DNA of 64,000 bases. Origin: Microstegium vimineum. Lineage: Eukaryota > Streptophyta > Magnoliopsida > Poales > Poaceae. The notes under the pieces were generated by a model. The model saw only the letters and a program-made list of their open reading frames with translations, had not been told where the DNA came from and made no database searches. The DNA is taken from NCBI GenBank assembly GCA_022036555.1, contig CM039129.1, forward strand, positions 21,741,973 through 21,805,972, written 5' to 3'. Of this stretch, positions 11,655-23,203 are shown in pieces; the first letter of the stretch is position 1; every line of letters starts with the position of its first letter. The position numbers and the translations under genes were made by a program.

Positions 11655-12548
11655 CACTACTACATAAATGATTTTGCATAGCACTTGGGTTTTATTAACC
11701 GTGGCGGTTAAACACATAAACCGCCACGGTTAATAGGTGGTCAGAAAGCCCACCGGTTGGGGGTCACAATCGCCACGGTTAATGGCCTATTAACCATGGC
11801 GGTTATTGTTGCACAACCGCCACGGTTAATGGCCTATTAACCATGGTGGTTATTGTTGCATAACCACCACGGTTAATGTGCAGCCGAGCCCAAAAGCCAC
11901 CGAAAAGCCCACTCGGCCCATATATTCCTCCTAGTATATATATAGATTTTTAGGGTTTCTCTCCCTCACCTCCTCCTCCCTCCAGCCGCCCACATTTTTT
12001 CCATCTCTCTCTCTCTCGCGACCCTCCCTCTCCCACCCACGGCGCTCCCTCTCCCACCCACGGCGGCCCTCCCTCTCCACCGGCGACGGCGGACCCCTCC
12101 CCTCCCCCACCGGCGCCGCCCATCCCTCTCCACCGGCGGCTCCTCTCCCCTCCCCCCACCGGTGGCGCCTCTCCCCTCCCGCCACTGGCGGCACCCATCC
12201 CTCTCCCCCACCGGTGCCCATCCCCCTGCCCTCTCCGAGGCCATGGCGACCGACCGCGAGGGCCGCGCTAGGACGCGACGCGCGAGGCAGAGGCGGCGCG
12301 ACCTCCCGGCGGCGCGGGCGCGGCTCCTAGATCCAGATCCAGATTGTCGGCGGCGTGGCCCAGATCCAGACCTAACTTTGTCTGGATCTAGGTTTTTTTT
12401 TGTTTTTTAAAAGGATTAACCATGACGGTTTTTTCCAACCGCCACGGTTAATCATTCGATTAACCGTGACCATTGATCCATGGTGGTTGAAAAAACCACC
12501 ACGGTTAATCCTTTTCAACCGTCACGGTTAATGTTTTGTGTAGTAGTG
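11655..12548. mobile_element. Non-autonomous mini-CACTA element (894 bp) inside element 1 pol
   Basis: It starts CACTACTACATAAA and ends TTTTGTGTAGTAGTG, giving inverted ends CACTACTACA, and is flanked on both sides by the 3-bp duplication TGA (11652-11654 and 12549-12551), as expected for CACTA. Subterminal copies of the 14-base word ACCGCCACGGTTAA and its complement lie at 11700-11880 and 12420-12530. No transposase is encoded. The centre (about 11930-12400) looks like captured gene-type DNA: a TATA stretch, a CT-rich leader and a GC-rich block with an ATG at 12243. Confidence 0.85.
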
Positions 12549-12551
12549 TGA

Positions 12552-14113
12552 TCTTCTATGATGAACTTGAGGAGGGGACGTGGTGCTTCAACATTGCTTG
12601 CTTCGGCCTCGGCTTGATCTTGAGGGATGAAGGTATCTTCTTGTGCTTCCCTCACTTGATCTTCTTCACCTTGAGGCATGTGAGGTGGAGAAGGAACATG
12701 ATTAGCTTCATCTTCAACTTCTTCCACCTCTTGCGGGTTGATAGCACCAATTGACATATTCTTCATTGCCTCCCTCAAGGGTTCATCACCTACATCAATA
12801 TCCTCAAGCGCTCCTTCGGAGCCATTAGCTTCATCAAACTCCAAATCATACGTTTCTTCAACTAAGCCGGTGACTTTGTTAAATACATGGTATGCTTTGG
12901 ATTTAAGTGAATATCCAACAAGGAAACCAAGGTCACACCGCCGTTGGAATTTACCCAAGTGTTGGCGCTTCTTGTAGATGTACACTTTGCAACCAAACAC
13001 CTGGAAGAATGAAATATTCGGCTTCTTCCCATTCACAAGCTCATAGGGAGTCTTCTTCAATAGCCTTTGGACGAAGAGACGGTTTGCCGCATAGCAAGCG
13101 GTGTTGATTGCCTCCGCCCAAAACTTCTCCGGAGTGTTGTACTCATCAAGCATAGACCTTGCTAGAGTTATGAGCGTCTGGTTCTTCCTCTCTACAACAC
13201 CATTTGGTTGTGGAGTACATGTGGCGGATACTTCATGCTTGATCCCCACTTCATCACAATAGTCCTCAATCTTGGTGTTGACAAACTCGGTGCCATTGCC
13301 ACTTCTTATTTTCTTGATCTTCACTTCAAACTCATTTTGAGCCATTGTTGCAAACTTCTTGAAGATTGCTTGAGTCTCTCCCTTGTCTTGAAGAAAGAAC
13401 ACCCAAGTGTACCTTGAGTAATCATCAACTACCACCAAGCAAAAGAGATTTCCTCCTAGACTTGCATAGGTGGTAGGTCCAAATAAGTCCATGTGGAGTA
13501 GCTCTAGGACCCTTGAGGTTGACATGAAGGCTTTAGTGGGATGGGTGTTGGCCACTTGCTTGCCGGCTTGACATGCACTACACAATTTATCCTTTTCAAA
13601 CACCACATCCTTTACACCTCTAACCATCTCCTTCTTGACAAGTTTCTTCAAAGTTGACATGCCCACATGAGCTAATCTTCTATGCCAAAGCCAAACCAAA
13701 GAACTCTTGGAGAATAGACATGTTTGCAATTCGGCTTCATTTGAGGTGAAATCCACTAAGTAGAGGTTGTTTTGCCGAAACCCTTTGAATATCATTGATG
13801 AATCTTCAATCTTGGTCACAATCACCTCGGCTGGAGTAAATAGACAATGAAAACCAAGATCACAAAGTTGACCCACGAAAAGCAAGTTGAAGCTTAGAGA
13901 TTGCACTAGCAAGACATTGGATATAGATTGATCATTGGAGATTGCCACTTTGCTAAGACCTTGTACTTTAGCTTTTGAATTGTCCCCAAAGGTAATCTTG
14001 TCTTGCCCTTCACAATCTTCATCAAGTGTGGTGAACATCCGGGAGTCACTAGTCATATGTTGAGTGCAACCACTATCAATCACCCAATGACTTCCACCGG
14101 TCTTGTAGTTCAC
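12552..14113 (-). pseudogene. Element 1 protease and integrase
   Basis: The frame begins just after an in-frame TAG with a GTG codon at 14113. Residues 10-20 (WVIDSGCTQHM) hold the aspartic protease D-S-G triad. A zinc-binding HHCC domain (HRRLAHVG ... CSACQAGK) and the integrase core follow. The second catalytic Asp of the integrase is changed: RSGNGTEF here versus RSDNGTEF in element 2. The linker to RT is acidic and proline-rich and runs into the mini-CACTA at 12551. The frame is open for about 520 codons, unusually intact for a dead copy apart from the catalytic change. Confidence 0.85.
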
Positions 14114-14134
14114 CTACACACAAGCAACTTGGAG

Positions 14135-16541
14135 CTAAGCTTGATGTTTGGGAACCCACTCAAAGTGGGGCCCCATTGCCTTGGTGACCAACTCCTTTGC
14201 AACCCAAAGAACTCTAGGCTTGTTCTTCGTTGGTGGACCAAGGAACACTACTAGTGGTCTACCCTTGTGGTCCTTCTTGATGACATAGTGAGCATCATGA
14301 TCAAATGGCCTAGTGTGCTTGGGCAAGGTCTTGGGAGGTGGAGTCTTGCATTAGAACTCAAAGTGACCAACTTGTCCACATCCAAAGCATCTTCTTGGCT
14401 TGGTCTTTTGAGTACTCTTGATTGTAGCCATTGTACTTGTTCTTGTAATAAATCTTGGCCTCGATCTTGACCTTTGCCTTCATGAATTGGTTCTCCTTGA
14501 ACCCAATTCCGGTCTTGTCGTTCTTCACTACGGTGTTCATCAAGAGTTCACATTGAAGGTTGTGACCCTTGGTGAATTTCTCAAACCCACTTGCAAGCTT
14601 GGTTGTCATTCTTGATCTTGAAAATTTCTTCTCTTAGAGAGGTAATCAAGGTGATAGCATCCTTGTCTTCTTCTTGAGCCGGCTTGATGACAATAGGCTT
14701 GTTAGACTATAGAGTGATTAGCTCTTCCTTGAGCTTTGAGTTTTCTTCTCTCATCTTAACATAGTCATCATACTTGTTGGCTTCAACAACTCTTTTGCCC
14801 TTGAACTTAGCACTTTGCTCAAGAGCCACATCATCAATCAAAAGATATCATAAGAGGTAGCACTATCACACTTAACACACGGGTTAGTAGCAATATGTGT
14901 AGCAAGATCTTCATTAAGCAATTCATTTGCTACCACTAGTGTGTCGTGTTCTTGCTTGACATTGTTGTAGTCATCTTTTAGCAAGTTGTACCTTGTGTAG
15001 AGCTCTTGTGTTGACCTCTCAAGCTTATCATGTTTCTCATTAGCTTGCTTAAGAGAGGTTTTGAGCTCCCTAGTGCTAGATGTGTGAGTGTTAATCTCAA
15101 GCTTCAAATCATCATTAGCACTAGTCAAGGTGTCAAGCTTATCATGCAAGTTTCCTTTGATCTCAAGTAGTTTGTCATTTTTACCTTTGTACTTCCTTAT
15201 GATGCTACCGTACTTGTTGCAAATTTTAATTAGCTCATCATAGGAAGCTGCTTCTTCATCGTCACTATCACTACCACTTGATTCACCACTCTTATCATCA
15301 TCCTCTATTTTTACCTTCTTGTCACCTTTATCCATGAGGCATAGGTGTGTAGAAGATGAGCCCGGTGATGAAGGAGGAGGTGGCGGTGGAAGGGAAAAAC
15401 CAATCACCAAAGCGGCCACCTTCTCATCTTCACTTTCATCATCGGAGGGATCACTAGAATCCTCAATGTCGGTGAGCCAATCACCCACAATGTAAGCTTT
15501 TCCATCCTTCTTCTTGTGGAAGTCAAAGTTCTTCTTCTTCTTGTATGGCTTGTCTTGGTTCTTGTCATCATCACTAGAGTCATCATTGCCACCCTTGTTA
15601 TTCTTGAACTTGTTCTTGTTCTTGAAGTTCTTGAAATTTTCTTTCTTCTCTTCGGGACAAGTATGAGCTAGATGACCAAGGGTGCCGCAATTGTAGCACT
15701 TCATTTGGGAGATTGGCTTCCTTGAGGCGCTTGTGAAGAATTTCTTCTTCTTTGAGTCAAATTTGACTCCATTCTTGTTTAGCCTCTTCAACATCTTGGT
15801 GGTCTTCTTCACCATGAGAGCGATGTTGTCTTCATCATCATCATCACTTGCGCTCTCAATGACATATTGCATCTTGCACTTCTCCTTGGAAGATGCCTTG
15901 AGAGTCAAGTCCTTCTTCTCCTCCTTCTCTTTCTTCTTGGAGGAGAATGTATCACCATCATTGATCTTCATGTACATCTCATAAGCGTTGATCTTGCCCA
16001 ACACTTGTGTTGGTGTAGTTGCGGAGAGACCGCCTTGATGAAGGACCATGACGATGTGGCTATACTTGTCTATTGGTAAGACACAAAGTATCTTGCGCAC
16101 CACATTGGTCAGAGTCATTTGTGTGAGTCCAAGGCCATTCAACTCCTCTACAAGCACATTCAAGCGAGAATACATTTCATTAGCATTTTCATGAGATAAC
16201 ATGGTGAAAGCATTCATCTTAGCAATGATGAGGTGATAGCGCTCTTCTCTTTGACATTTGGTGCCCTTGTGTAGAGCACAAAACTTTGTCCAAATCTCGT
16301 GCTCGGTTTTGCAATTCCGCACACAGTTGAACACATCCTTACAAATGCCTCGGAAGATGATGTTCTTAGCCTTAGCATTGTTCTTCTCATAGTAAGGATC
16401 TTCGGCGAATACCGAACCACCAATGGTGTCGGCTTTGAACATGCCAGCATCAACAGCCTCTAGATAGGCTTCCATACGAACCTTCCAATAAGGAAAGTCA
16501 TCTCCATCGAACATGGGAGGGGGTCCATCCCCATGGGACAT
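14135..16541 (-). pseudogene. Element 1 gag
   Basis: The ATG at 16541 opens a 567-residue frame to 14838. It holds the gag core (FPYWKVRMEAYLEAVD ... EEELNGLG-like helices), a lysine-rich region, a CCHC zinc knuckle (CYNCGTLGHLAHTC), acidic D/E tracts and a long coiled coil. The C-terminus is frameshifted after 14838: pieces reappear at 14609-14358 and 14326-14135, the last ending WVPKHQA before TAG at 14135-14137. Gag forms the particle shell and binds RNA. SIRE gags are long and have this coiled-coil extension, which matches here. Confidence 0.85.
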
Positions 16542-16582
16542 CTTGCTCTAGGCGGTAAAGCCTAATTTGAGAGCAACCTTGC

Positions 16583-16593
16583 TGCGATACCAA
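16583..16593 (-). promoter_or_regulatory. Primer-binding site of element 1
   Basis: On the minus strand TTGGTATCGCA follows the LTR after one base. It is complementary to the 3' end of initiator Met tRNA, the usual copia primer (TGGTATCAGAGC), with one or two changes. Confidence 0.7.
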
Positions 16594-16594
16594 T

Positions 16595-18273
16595 TGAAAG
16601 GATCAAGATCCCAAGAGCGGGGGGGTGAATTGAGCTTCTTTTAAATTTCTAAAGCAATATTAAAACCTAACGATGTCAATCACCCCCTAGTGCCTACCGG
16701 ATGTGTGTCCTAACTAGAAAGCGGTAGCAAGGCATATGAATTGAAAGACAACCTAAGCAATTCTAGTAGGAATTGAAAGAGCACAAACGGAAAGGTAATG
16801 CGGAAACGTAAAGAGCTAGGGAAAGAGAATTGGTGACACGCGATGTTTTCCTGAGGTATCGAGGAGTCGACACTCCCCCCTAGTCCTCGTTGGAGCACCT
16901 CGCAAGGTATAGCTCCCCCTCTACCCGCGCAAGGGTAGAGTGCTCTCTATGGGCTGATTCTTCGCCACTCCGGCTCGATGAATCGCCCACAACCGATCAC
17001 AAAAGCTTGGAGAAAAGCCGCCGACAATCTTCCGGCGATCACCTCCTCCAAACACCACAAAACCGTCTAGGTGCTGTCGAACACCAAGAGTAACAAGCAC
17101 AAGACCTTCACTTGACCAACTCAAGGCTAGGAAGGTCGATGGATGCACACAAGTCACTCCTAATCACTCTAGTGGGAAAGAACAAGTAGGATTCTCTCTA
17201 ATCTCTCCCTCACTAGGCACTTGGCTCTCCAAGAACTCTCTCTAGGGTTCCTCAGGTGAAACAATGGCCAAGAGAGCTCACATGGACGAAGAGGGCAAAT
17301 ATAAATAGTCCCCACCTCCAAAACTAGTCGTTTCTTACTTTTTCTCTTCTCTGCGTAGGCGTCGGACTAGTCCGGAGACTATACCGTCGGACCAACACGA
17401 GTGGTCCAGAGCCTCTCTGCAGTTCAAACTTCATCTGAAAACAGGCACCGTTGGACTACTCGAGATAGTCCGACGCCCTGGTCCGGAGCACGGGTGCTCA
17501 CTTAGTTGAAAACTCATCTCATTTACGAACCTCCGGACTACTCGCCATAGTCCGGTGCCCTGGTCCGACGCACTGGTCCGGAGCCAAGGTCCTTACTGAG
17601 TTGGAAACTCCATCTGTCTTGAAGCGTCGGACTAGCCGTCGGACTCACCGTCGGACTAGTCCGGAGCCTTCTCTCAGGCTCTCTTTCTCTGACAAGGACC
17701 ACTGGACCATTCTCCTATGGTCCGGAGCACTTCTGGACAGGTGGTCCGAAGCTATGTCACTGAGCTTTTGCCTAAGTCAAGGACTGTCAGACCACTCTCC
17801 TTGGTCCGACGCGTCCTAGGCAGACTGGTTCGGAGCTCATTTCTCCCTCTTCTTCACCTCTTTTCACTAAGTCTCTTGAAGGGGTTTTTCTCCTACCATC
17901 TCAAGGGCTATTAGCAGGGTCTCTTGGACTAGTTATGACATGTGTGCATACACCAACATTCCCAACCTCTCCTAGGTCAAGCTACTAATCTCATACCCCT
18001 CTTTATAGTACGGTCAAAGGAAAAACAAAGTCCTAGCTATACTCAGTGCCCTTCTCAACCTCATGGTACTAAGGACTAGCCTAGTATTTAACTTGTATCT
18101 TCATCCTTTGAAACCGAAAAGATTTCCATCTTGGGGGCATGAATATCCATTAAGCCCATTCATAGCATCACTAATGACCTAACTCAAATGACTTTGCCTC
18201 TGCAAAACACACGTTAGTCATAGTGACCAGCATTGTCGTTAATCACCTAAACACAAGGGACCATGATTCTTCA
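16595..18273 (-). repeat. 5' LTR of element 1 (1679 bp)
   Basis: On the minus strand it starts TGAAGAATCATGG and ends CCTTTCA. It shares start, end and U5 features with the element 2 LTRs, including a poly-C run near the end and the rule TG...CA. Between 17358 and 17840 it carries many GTCCGG/CCGGAC words, several forming short palindromes, just upstream (minus sense) of a TATA-like TATTTATA at about 17300. That motif differs from the one at the same place in element 2. Confidence 0.85.
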
Positions 18274-18864
18274 CTGTGATAGGTGTTTAGGCGCCCTTCG
18301 CCGGAAAGTCTTTTTATACAAACGTGTAGCTTTGCAAGGGTTATCCACAACTACTTTGCACCAGTTGATCTTGCCAATATCCTCCAAATTCTCAGTATAT
18401 ATCACATCCTCAAGCCTGATGCAGCTATCAGTGTTGGAGAAAAGTAAAGAATGGAATAGAACCATAAAAATCCCCTGAGAGCCAAATCCCCCCTTGAGCT
18501 TCGTACTCTTCAGTCCATCCACAATATCTGAAATCCTAATGCCGATCTTTTTGTATGTACTAGGACAGATTAGTTGCCCAACCTCATTCCACTTAATACG
18601 AGCATCAACATCAGACATGGAAGGTGGGTCGCCGCCAACTTTTGGTAACTGGAAAATGCACCAAACTACATGCTCGGTGACTGTAATCTCTTTCCCACCA
18701 CCAATCTCTAATTTCATAGTTTCTGGATTGAACTTCATCATAATCCATGTGAGCAGTTTCCTATCCAGAGAGCTTGGTTTTAATCCCAATAGTCCACCAA
18801 ACCCAACTTCCTTTACTTTATTGATGACATCAATATGGAGAGCTTGGATAAGTTCTTTAATTTT
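18274..18864 (-). pseudogene. Grass gene fragment of unknown function, cut by element 1
   Basis: An open frame of about 195 codons reads from 18864 to the element 1 LTR, whose first TGA supplies the stop. Visible features are GFGGLLGLKPSSLDRKLL, a W-containing helix, IGGGKEITVTEHVVW and DPPSMSDVDAR. I recognise this as a family common in grass genomes, resembling plant mobile-domain-type proteins, but I cannot name a function. A TAA precedes the frame at 18865-18867, so the 5' part is missing, spliced or mutated. Confidence 0.5.
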
Positions 18865-18904
18865 TTAAGGAGAGCACCGAATTGCAGGAGGCTGCTTGCG
18901 GCGT

Positions 18905-19522
18905 TGTTGACACCTCTTAAGTATCAATTCTAAGTGTCAACTAAGAAGAAGAAAGGATATATTTGCAACACACCACCTAGACATAGGGTTTCAACTGACA
19001 AAATTCCACGAGTTTTGGTGTTTATCTGTTTCTGTAGGGAGAGAACTGCAGAAGAGCAAAAGGGGCCCACAAGTAACGATTACATAGACACATAACATCT
19101 CCATACAAAAAAGAATAATCTAGAAGACTCCAGAACCAACCCAGAGGAAGGAGGGGCCCACCTGTCACCAGAGTAGGGCGGATGCCCTCCCCTCTAGGGC
19201 GGCCGCCCTGGGCCCAGAGCCAATTAGGCTCTGCCTCGTGGATTAGGGTTCCACCGCCTTTGAGGTTTAATCTAAACCCTCCATTATGGTCGGTTTGATC
19301 CGACGGCTGACGATCATTTGAGGGGGCTATATAAGGAGGACCCCTGCCCCATAGCAAAGAGCAATCCATTATTCATTTACATATTTTCCAAAGAGGATTC
19401 GCCAGAGAGGATCCCTCACGGGTCTATTCTGTAGGGCTTAACATTCAAGAGAAACTATCATTAGTTTCTATGTGAGATTAGAGTTTACTCTTCTAGATTG
19501 AGAGAGTTAGAGTGGAGGTGGA
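18905..19522 (+). repeat. LTR-like fragment upstream of the CHX relic
   Basis: It starts TGTTGACACCTCTTAAG, a form typical of LTR starts in grasses, and has a TATA box (ctatataagga near 19328) with a plausible leader after it. No clear CA end or duplication was found, so the right boundary is a guess. It contains no gene. Confidence 0.4.
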
Positions 19523-21604
19523 TTGGAGGAAGCCCGACCTGTCGATGTCCCTTCTCCAGTTTGTATCGACATGATCAAGTCTCTTCTCACCCTCGCCGTT
19601 GTGCAAATAAAATGGTGGTTTCTTCTCTCTTTTTTACAAAAAAAGCTAAATAAGGGTGACATCCTCCTGGACCCGTCGCCGATTGGCCGGAACAAGGCCT
19701 TGCTCAGCCACGTCTTCGCGACAGAGAGACTCACCGTGCTCGATACTCTAGCAAACATCGACCTACTCCTGTTCCTCTTTCTTGTCGGCCTCGAGCTGGA
19801 CCTGGCGTCCCGGCCTTGCTCCGCCGCACAGGCCGCCGCGCGCTCGCCATCACCGTGGACGGCATCTACCTCCCCTTCGTGTTCGGCACCGGCTCCTCGC
19901 TGGCGCAGCGCGTCGCCATCACGCCCGATGCACCGCATGGCCCGCTCATCATCTTCATGGGCATCACGCTCTCCATCACTGCGCTCCCGGTGCTCGCGCG
20001 CATCCTCGCCGAGCTCAAGCTTCTCACCACCGACCTGGGCCGCATGGCCATGTCCGCCACGACCGTCAATGATGCCACCGCGTGGATACTTCTCGCGCTG
20101 GCAATCGCGTTGTCAGGCTCCGACTCGCCGTTCGTTTCAGTCTACGTCCTCCTCTATGGCGTCAGATTCGTCGTGGTCATCGTCTTCCTCGTTGAAAGTC
20201 CCTATGTGATTTTTGTAATTGAGTGACAACCTAGGTGATCTAACATGTGTTTAAGTGATATATACATAGGAGGTTAGTTCACATGTGATTGTGTGATGAA
20301 GGAGCTTATTGCACATGAGACATGACGTGGAGTCATGTGACCAAGGTGGAGAAGATCAAGATGAGGCTTGGCTTGATGGACCGGTTGCAAGTGTGAAGGG
20401 CAAGTGAGTGATGCTTGGCGCCGATGGACCGACGCAACGGTGAAGAGCAAGTGAGGTCAAGATCGATGAACCAACATAGTCACGTGATGATATGAAGTGG
20501 ATCATATCACTTGGTGATAGAATGGTGCATGTGTTGCATCAACATTGGAGAATGAGATGGAATGGAATGTGCAAGGCAAAGGTATAACTTGTAGGGTATT
20601 TCATTTCACCGGGTATAGGTGTGTAGAGAAGTTTATGATCGGGTTTAGGATAGATAGCCATACTATCAAGAGGGGCAAACTTGTTTGCATATCGGTTATC
20701 TAGTGCCACTTGAGCGATCTAACATTGCGATGCATTAGGATTGAGTGGCGTAGTGAGAGCAAGTGAATAATGTTTTACAAATGATTGTGAAAATGCTATC
20801 ACACATGCACAAGGTGATGGACACATTTGTGTTAGCACATGGAAAGCAAGGGAGAAGTTGGAGAAGTGTTCTCCCTGTCTCAAAGGCTTCGGAGCAGATG
20901 CTCCGGTGCTAGAGTGATAGATAGAGGGGTGTAGCCTTGGCTAGACCGTTAGTTTTAATTCAATTCGGTTAGCCGGAGCGCTTAAGTTTTAGAAAAGACT
21001 ATTCACCCCCCATCTCGACCCTTCACTCGTGCGACCGGTGCTCGTCTACATGGCGTGCCTGTCCTCGGCCGGAGAGCCGATGAAGGAGTCGTTCCTCTGT
21101 GCCACTCTGGACATCATGCTCACTGTCGGCTTCATCACGGACGCCATCGACATCCACGTGTTGTTCGACGCGTTCGTCATCGACGTCCTGATTCCCAAGG
21201 ACGGCGCCTACGCTGGCGCGCTCATGGAGAAGATGGAGGACCTCGTGTCACACTATTCCTGCCCCTGTACTTCTTGTACAGCGGGATCAAGAACCAACGT
21301 GGCCACCATCTCGGGGGCCAAGTCCTGGGACTTCTTCGTGCTCGTCATCACGACGGTGTGCGCCGGCAAGATCTGCGACACGGTGCATGCTGGCGTCGCT
21401 GCTCATGCGCGTGCCGAGTCGAGAGTCGTGGCGTCGCAGGAGGCTAGATGGGGGTGGCGCGGAGTTGGGCTAGAGGCGAGGCGAGGCGTCAGCGATCGCG
21501 GCTGGAACTCCATGGTGGACTCCATACCCGAGGGGGTGCTGCTCATTACGATAGCGACGGCCGATGGTGAGGCCCGGAGCACTCTTTTTTTTTGCATCGA
21601 CGAG
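19523..21604 (+). pseudogene. CHX-type cation/proton antiporter pseudogene
   Basis: The first part (19523-20192) has the Na+/H+ exchanger segments of plant CHX proteins: GDILLDPSPIGRNK, VLDTLANI, LLLFLFLVGLELDLA, then after a frameshift at about 19810 ITALPVLARILAELKLLTTDLGR and NDATAWILLALAIALSG. The second part (21031-21604) continues with RPVLVYMA, KESF, FITDAIDIH and PKDGAYAGAL before more frameshifts after 21245. CHX proteins move K+/Na+ in exchange for H+ across endomembranes. A solo LTR splits the gene, and element 2 cuts off everything after 21604, including the cytosolic tail. The start is unclear; the ATG at 19571 is possible. Confidence 0.75.
20193..21025 (+). repeat. Solo LTR (833 bp) inside the CHX relic
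   Basis: It begins TGAAAGTCCC, ends CCCTTCA, and is flanked by the perfect 5-bp duplication CTCGT (20188-20192 and 21026-21030). No internal element sequence remains, so it is the product of LTR-LTR recombination. The end (ATTCACCCCCC ... CCCTTCA) resembles the U5 end of the SIRE LTRs in this window, suggesting a related copia family. Confidence 0.88.
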
Positions 21605-23150
21605 TGAAGAATCATGGCCCTAGTTGGTTTCGATGATTAACGACAATTAGTGATTATTATGGCTAACGTGTGTTTTGCAGAGGCTATGCGTAGCTTAGCC
21701 ATAGTGATCAACACAAATGGGCATTGATGGTCATCACTCAGTCCCCAAGATGGATATCGTTTCGAATGTCAAGGAGACATGATGAATACCCTAGAATGAT
21801 AGGTTAAGTGTCATAAGGTGATGAAGGGCACTTAGAAATAGATAGGGCCTCTCTTTTTATCTTTGACCGTACTATTAAGAGGGGTTGAGACTAGTAGCTT
21901 GACTTAGGAAAGCTTCATGAACTAGGTGTGGTGCACACTTGTCTTCCTTAGCTCTAAGCAAGCCTATGTTGACCGTAAGATAGCCTAGAACAACTTCCAT
22001 ATTCATCGCGACGAAAAACGAAGTTGAGAGGCCTGTTTTCTGGGCGACGGACGCTCCTGACGGAGGCGTCAGACGCTGTCCGTCGCGTCGGACAAAGGCG
22101 TCGGACGCTGGGTGGTTGAGTCCACAACGTCCGTCGACCTTCCAGTGGCCGTGTTTTCTGGCTAAGTTTTTCAGGGTCCGACGGACGCTGTCCGTCGGTT
22201 AGGCGTCGGACGCTGGGAGAGCGTCCATCGACCTTCCAGAGAGGGTGTTTTTTCAGCCCGAGCCAGAGTGTTGCGTCGGACGCTGAGATGAGCATCCGTC
22301 GCCCCTGTGACGGAGCGTCCGTCGTTGGGAAAAGCGTGTCAGAACTAGCCATTGGGCAGGGCGTCGGAGCGTCTGTCGCCTAGGAGTCAGAGCGTCCGTC
22401 GCCAACTTAAGTTGCCAGCCCGAGGCAGTTTTCTGAGAGGCTATTTATAGCTTCTCACACTTCTCTCCCACCAAGCCTTTGCTCTTTTGAGCTGCTGAGT
22501 TTGTTGATAAGGTTGGGAAGAGAGCAAGAGCCCTAGAGTGAGAGAGTGATTCGCGAATCCATCCATCCTCTCCTCTAGTTCATCCAAGAGTTCAAGTGTG
22601 AATCCTCTAGTTGTGAAGCTTGAGTGAGTCAAGCGAAGATCGAAGCTTGTTACTCTTGGTGATCGACATCACCTAGACGGCCCGGTGGTGCTTGGAGGAA
22701 GGTGATCACCGGAGGATTGTCGGCGGCCCTTCTCCATCGACGTTGTGATCGGTTGTGGGCGATTCACCGAGCCGGAGTGGCGAAGAATCGGCCCGTAAAG
22801 AGCACTCATCCCTTGCGCGGGATTGAGGGGAGCTATACCTTGCGAGGTGGTCCAACGAGGACTAGGGGGAGTGTCGACTCCTCGATACCTCGGCAAAACA
22901 TCGCCGTGTCAAGCATCTCTTTCCCTAGCTTCTTCTTACCGCATTACTTTTCGCACTTGTCTTTCAATTTATACTAGAATTGTGTAGGAAGTTTTTGCTC
23001 TCTTTTGTCTTTCTACTGCTTTCTAGCTTGGACACACAAGCGGTAGGCACTTGGGGGTTAATTGGCTCTTTATAGGTTTAATTCTTGTTTAGAAATTTAA
23101 AAAGAGCCCAATTCACCCCCCCCCCCCTCTTGGGCATCTTGATCCTTTCA
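21605..23150 (+). repeat. 5' LTR of element 2 (1546 bp)
   Basis: It runs from TGAAGAATCATGG to CCTTTCA and matches 33382-34951 with scattered substitutions. U3 (22040-22400) is packed with GCGTCCGTCG, GACGGACGC and GCGTCGGACGC words that can pair with each other. They are followed by AACTTAAG (22404-22411) and a TATA-like CTATTTATAG (22441-22450), so the cluster sits where a promoter-proximal element would. A poly-C run lies at 23115-23127. Confidence 0.9.
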
Positions 23151-23151
23151 A

Positions 23152-23165
23152 TTGGTATCGGAGCA
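23152..23165 (+). promoter_or_regulatory. Primer-binding site of element 2
   Basis: TTGGTATCGGAGCA lies one base after the LTR end and is complementary to the 3' end of initiator Met tRNA, with G in place of A in the usual TGGTATCAGAGC. Confidence 0.8.
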
Positions 23166-23203
23166 AGGTTTCCTCTAAATTAGGCTTCACCGCCTAGAGC
23201 AAG

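Larger units (their letters stand above)
9763..18273 (-). mobile_element. SIRE/Maximus-type Ty1/copia retrotransposon (element 1), 3' truncated
   Basis: On the minus strand the order is 5' LTR (18273-16595), primer-binding site, gag, protease, integrase, RT, RNase H, then the first codons of a third ORF at 9852, where it stops against CACTA sequence. The 3' LTR is missing. A mini-CACTA (11655-12548) splits pol. The coding region closely resembles element 2 at 21605-34951, including the same opening gag residues MSHGDGPP. The 5' LTR start abuts ctgtg at 18274-18278, one half of a target duplication whose partner is lost. Confidence 0.85.

Noticed and set aside
11931..12410. Three minus-strand and one plus-strand frame in the mini-CACTA
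   Set aside because: Gly/Arg/Pro-rich readings of CT-rich repeats; no start context or domain.
21954..22352. Minus-strand frame repeated at 33730-34188
   Set aside because: It exists in both LTRs only because GCGTCCGTCG words lack stops in that frame.
22040..22400. CRISPR-like array from regular short repeats
   Set aside because: The units are in both orientations with irregular spacing and no unique spacers, in a plant retrotransposon LTR.
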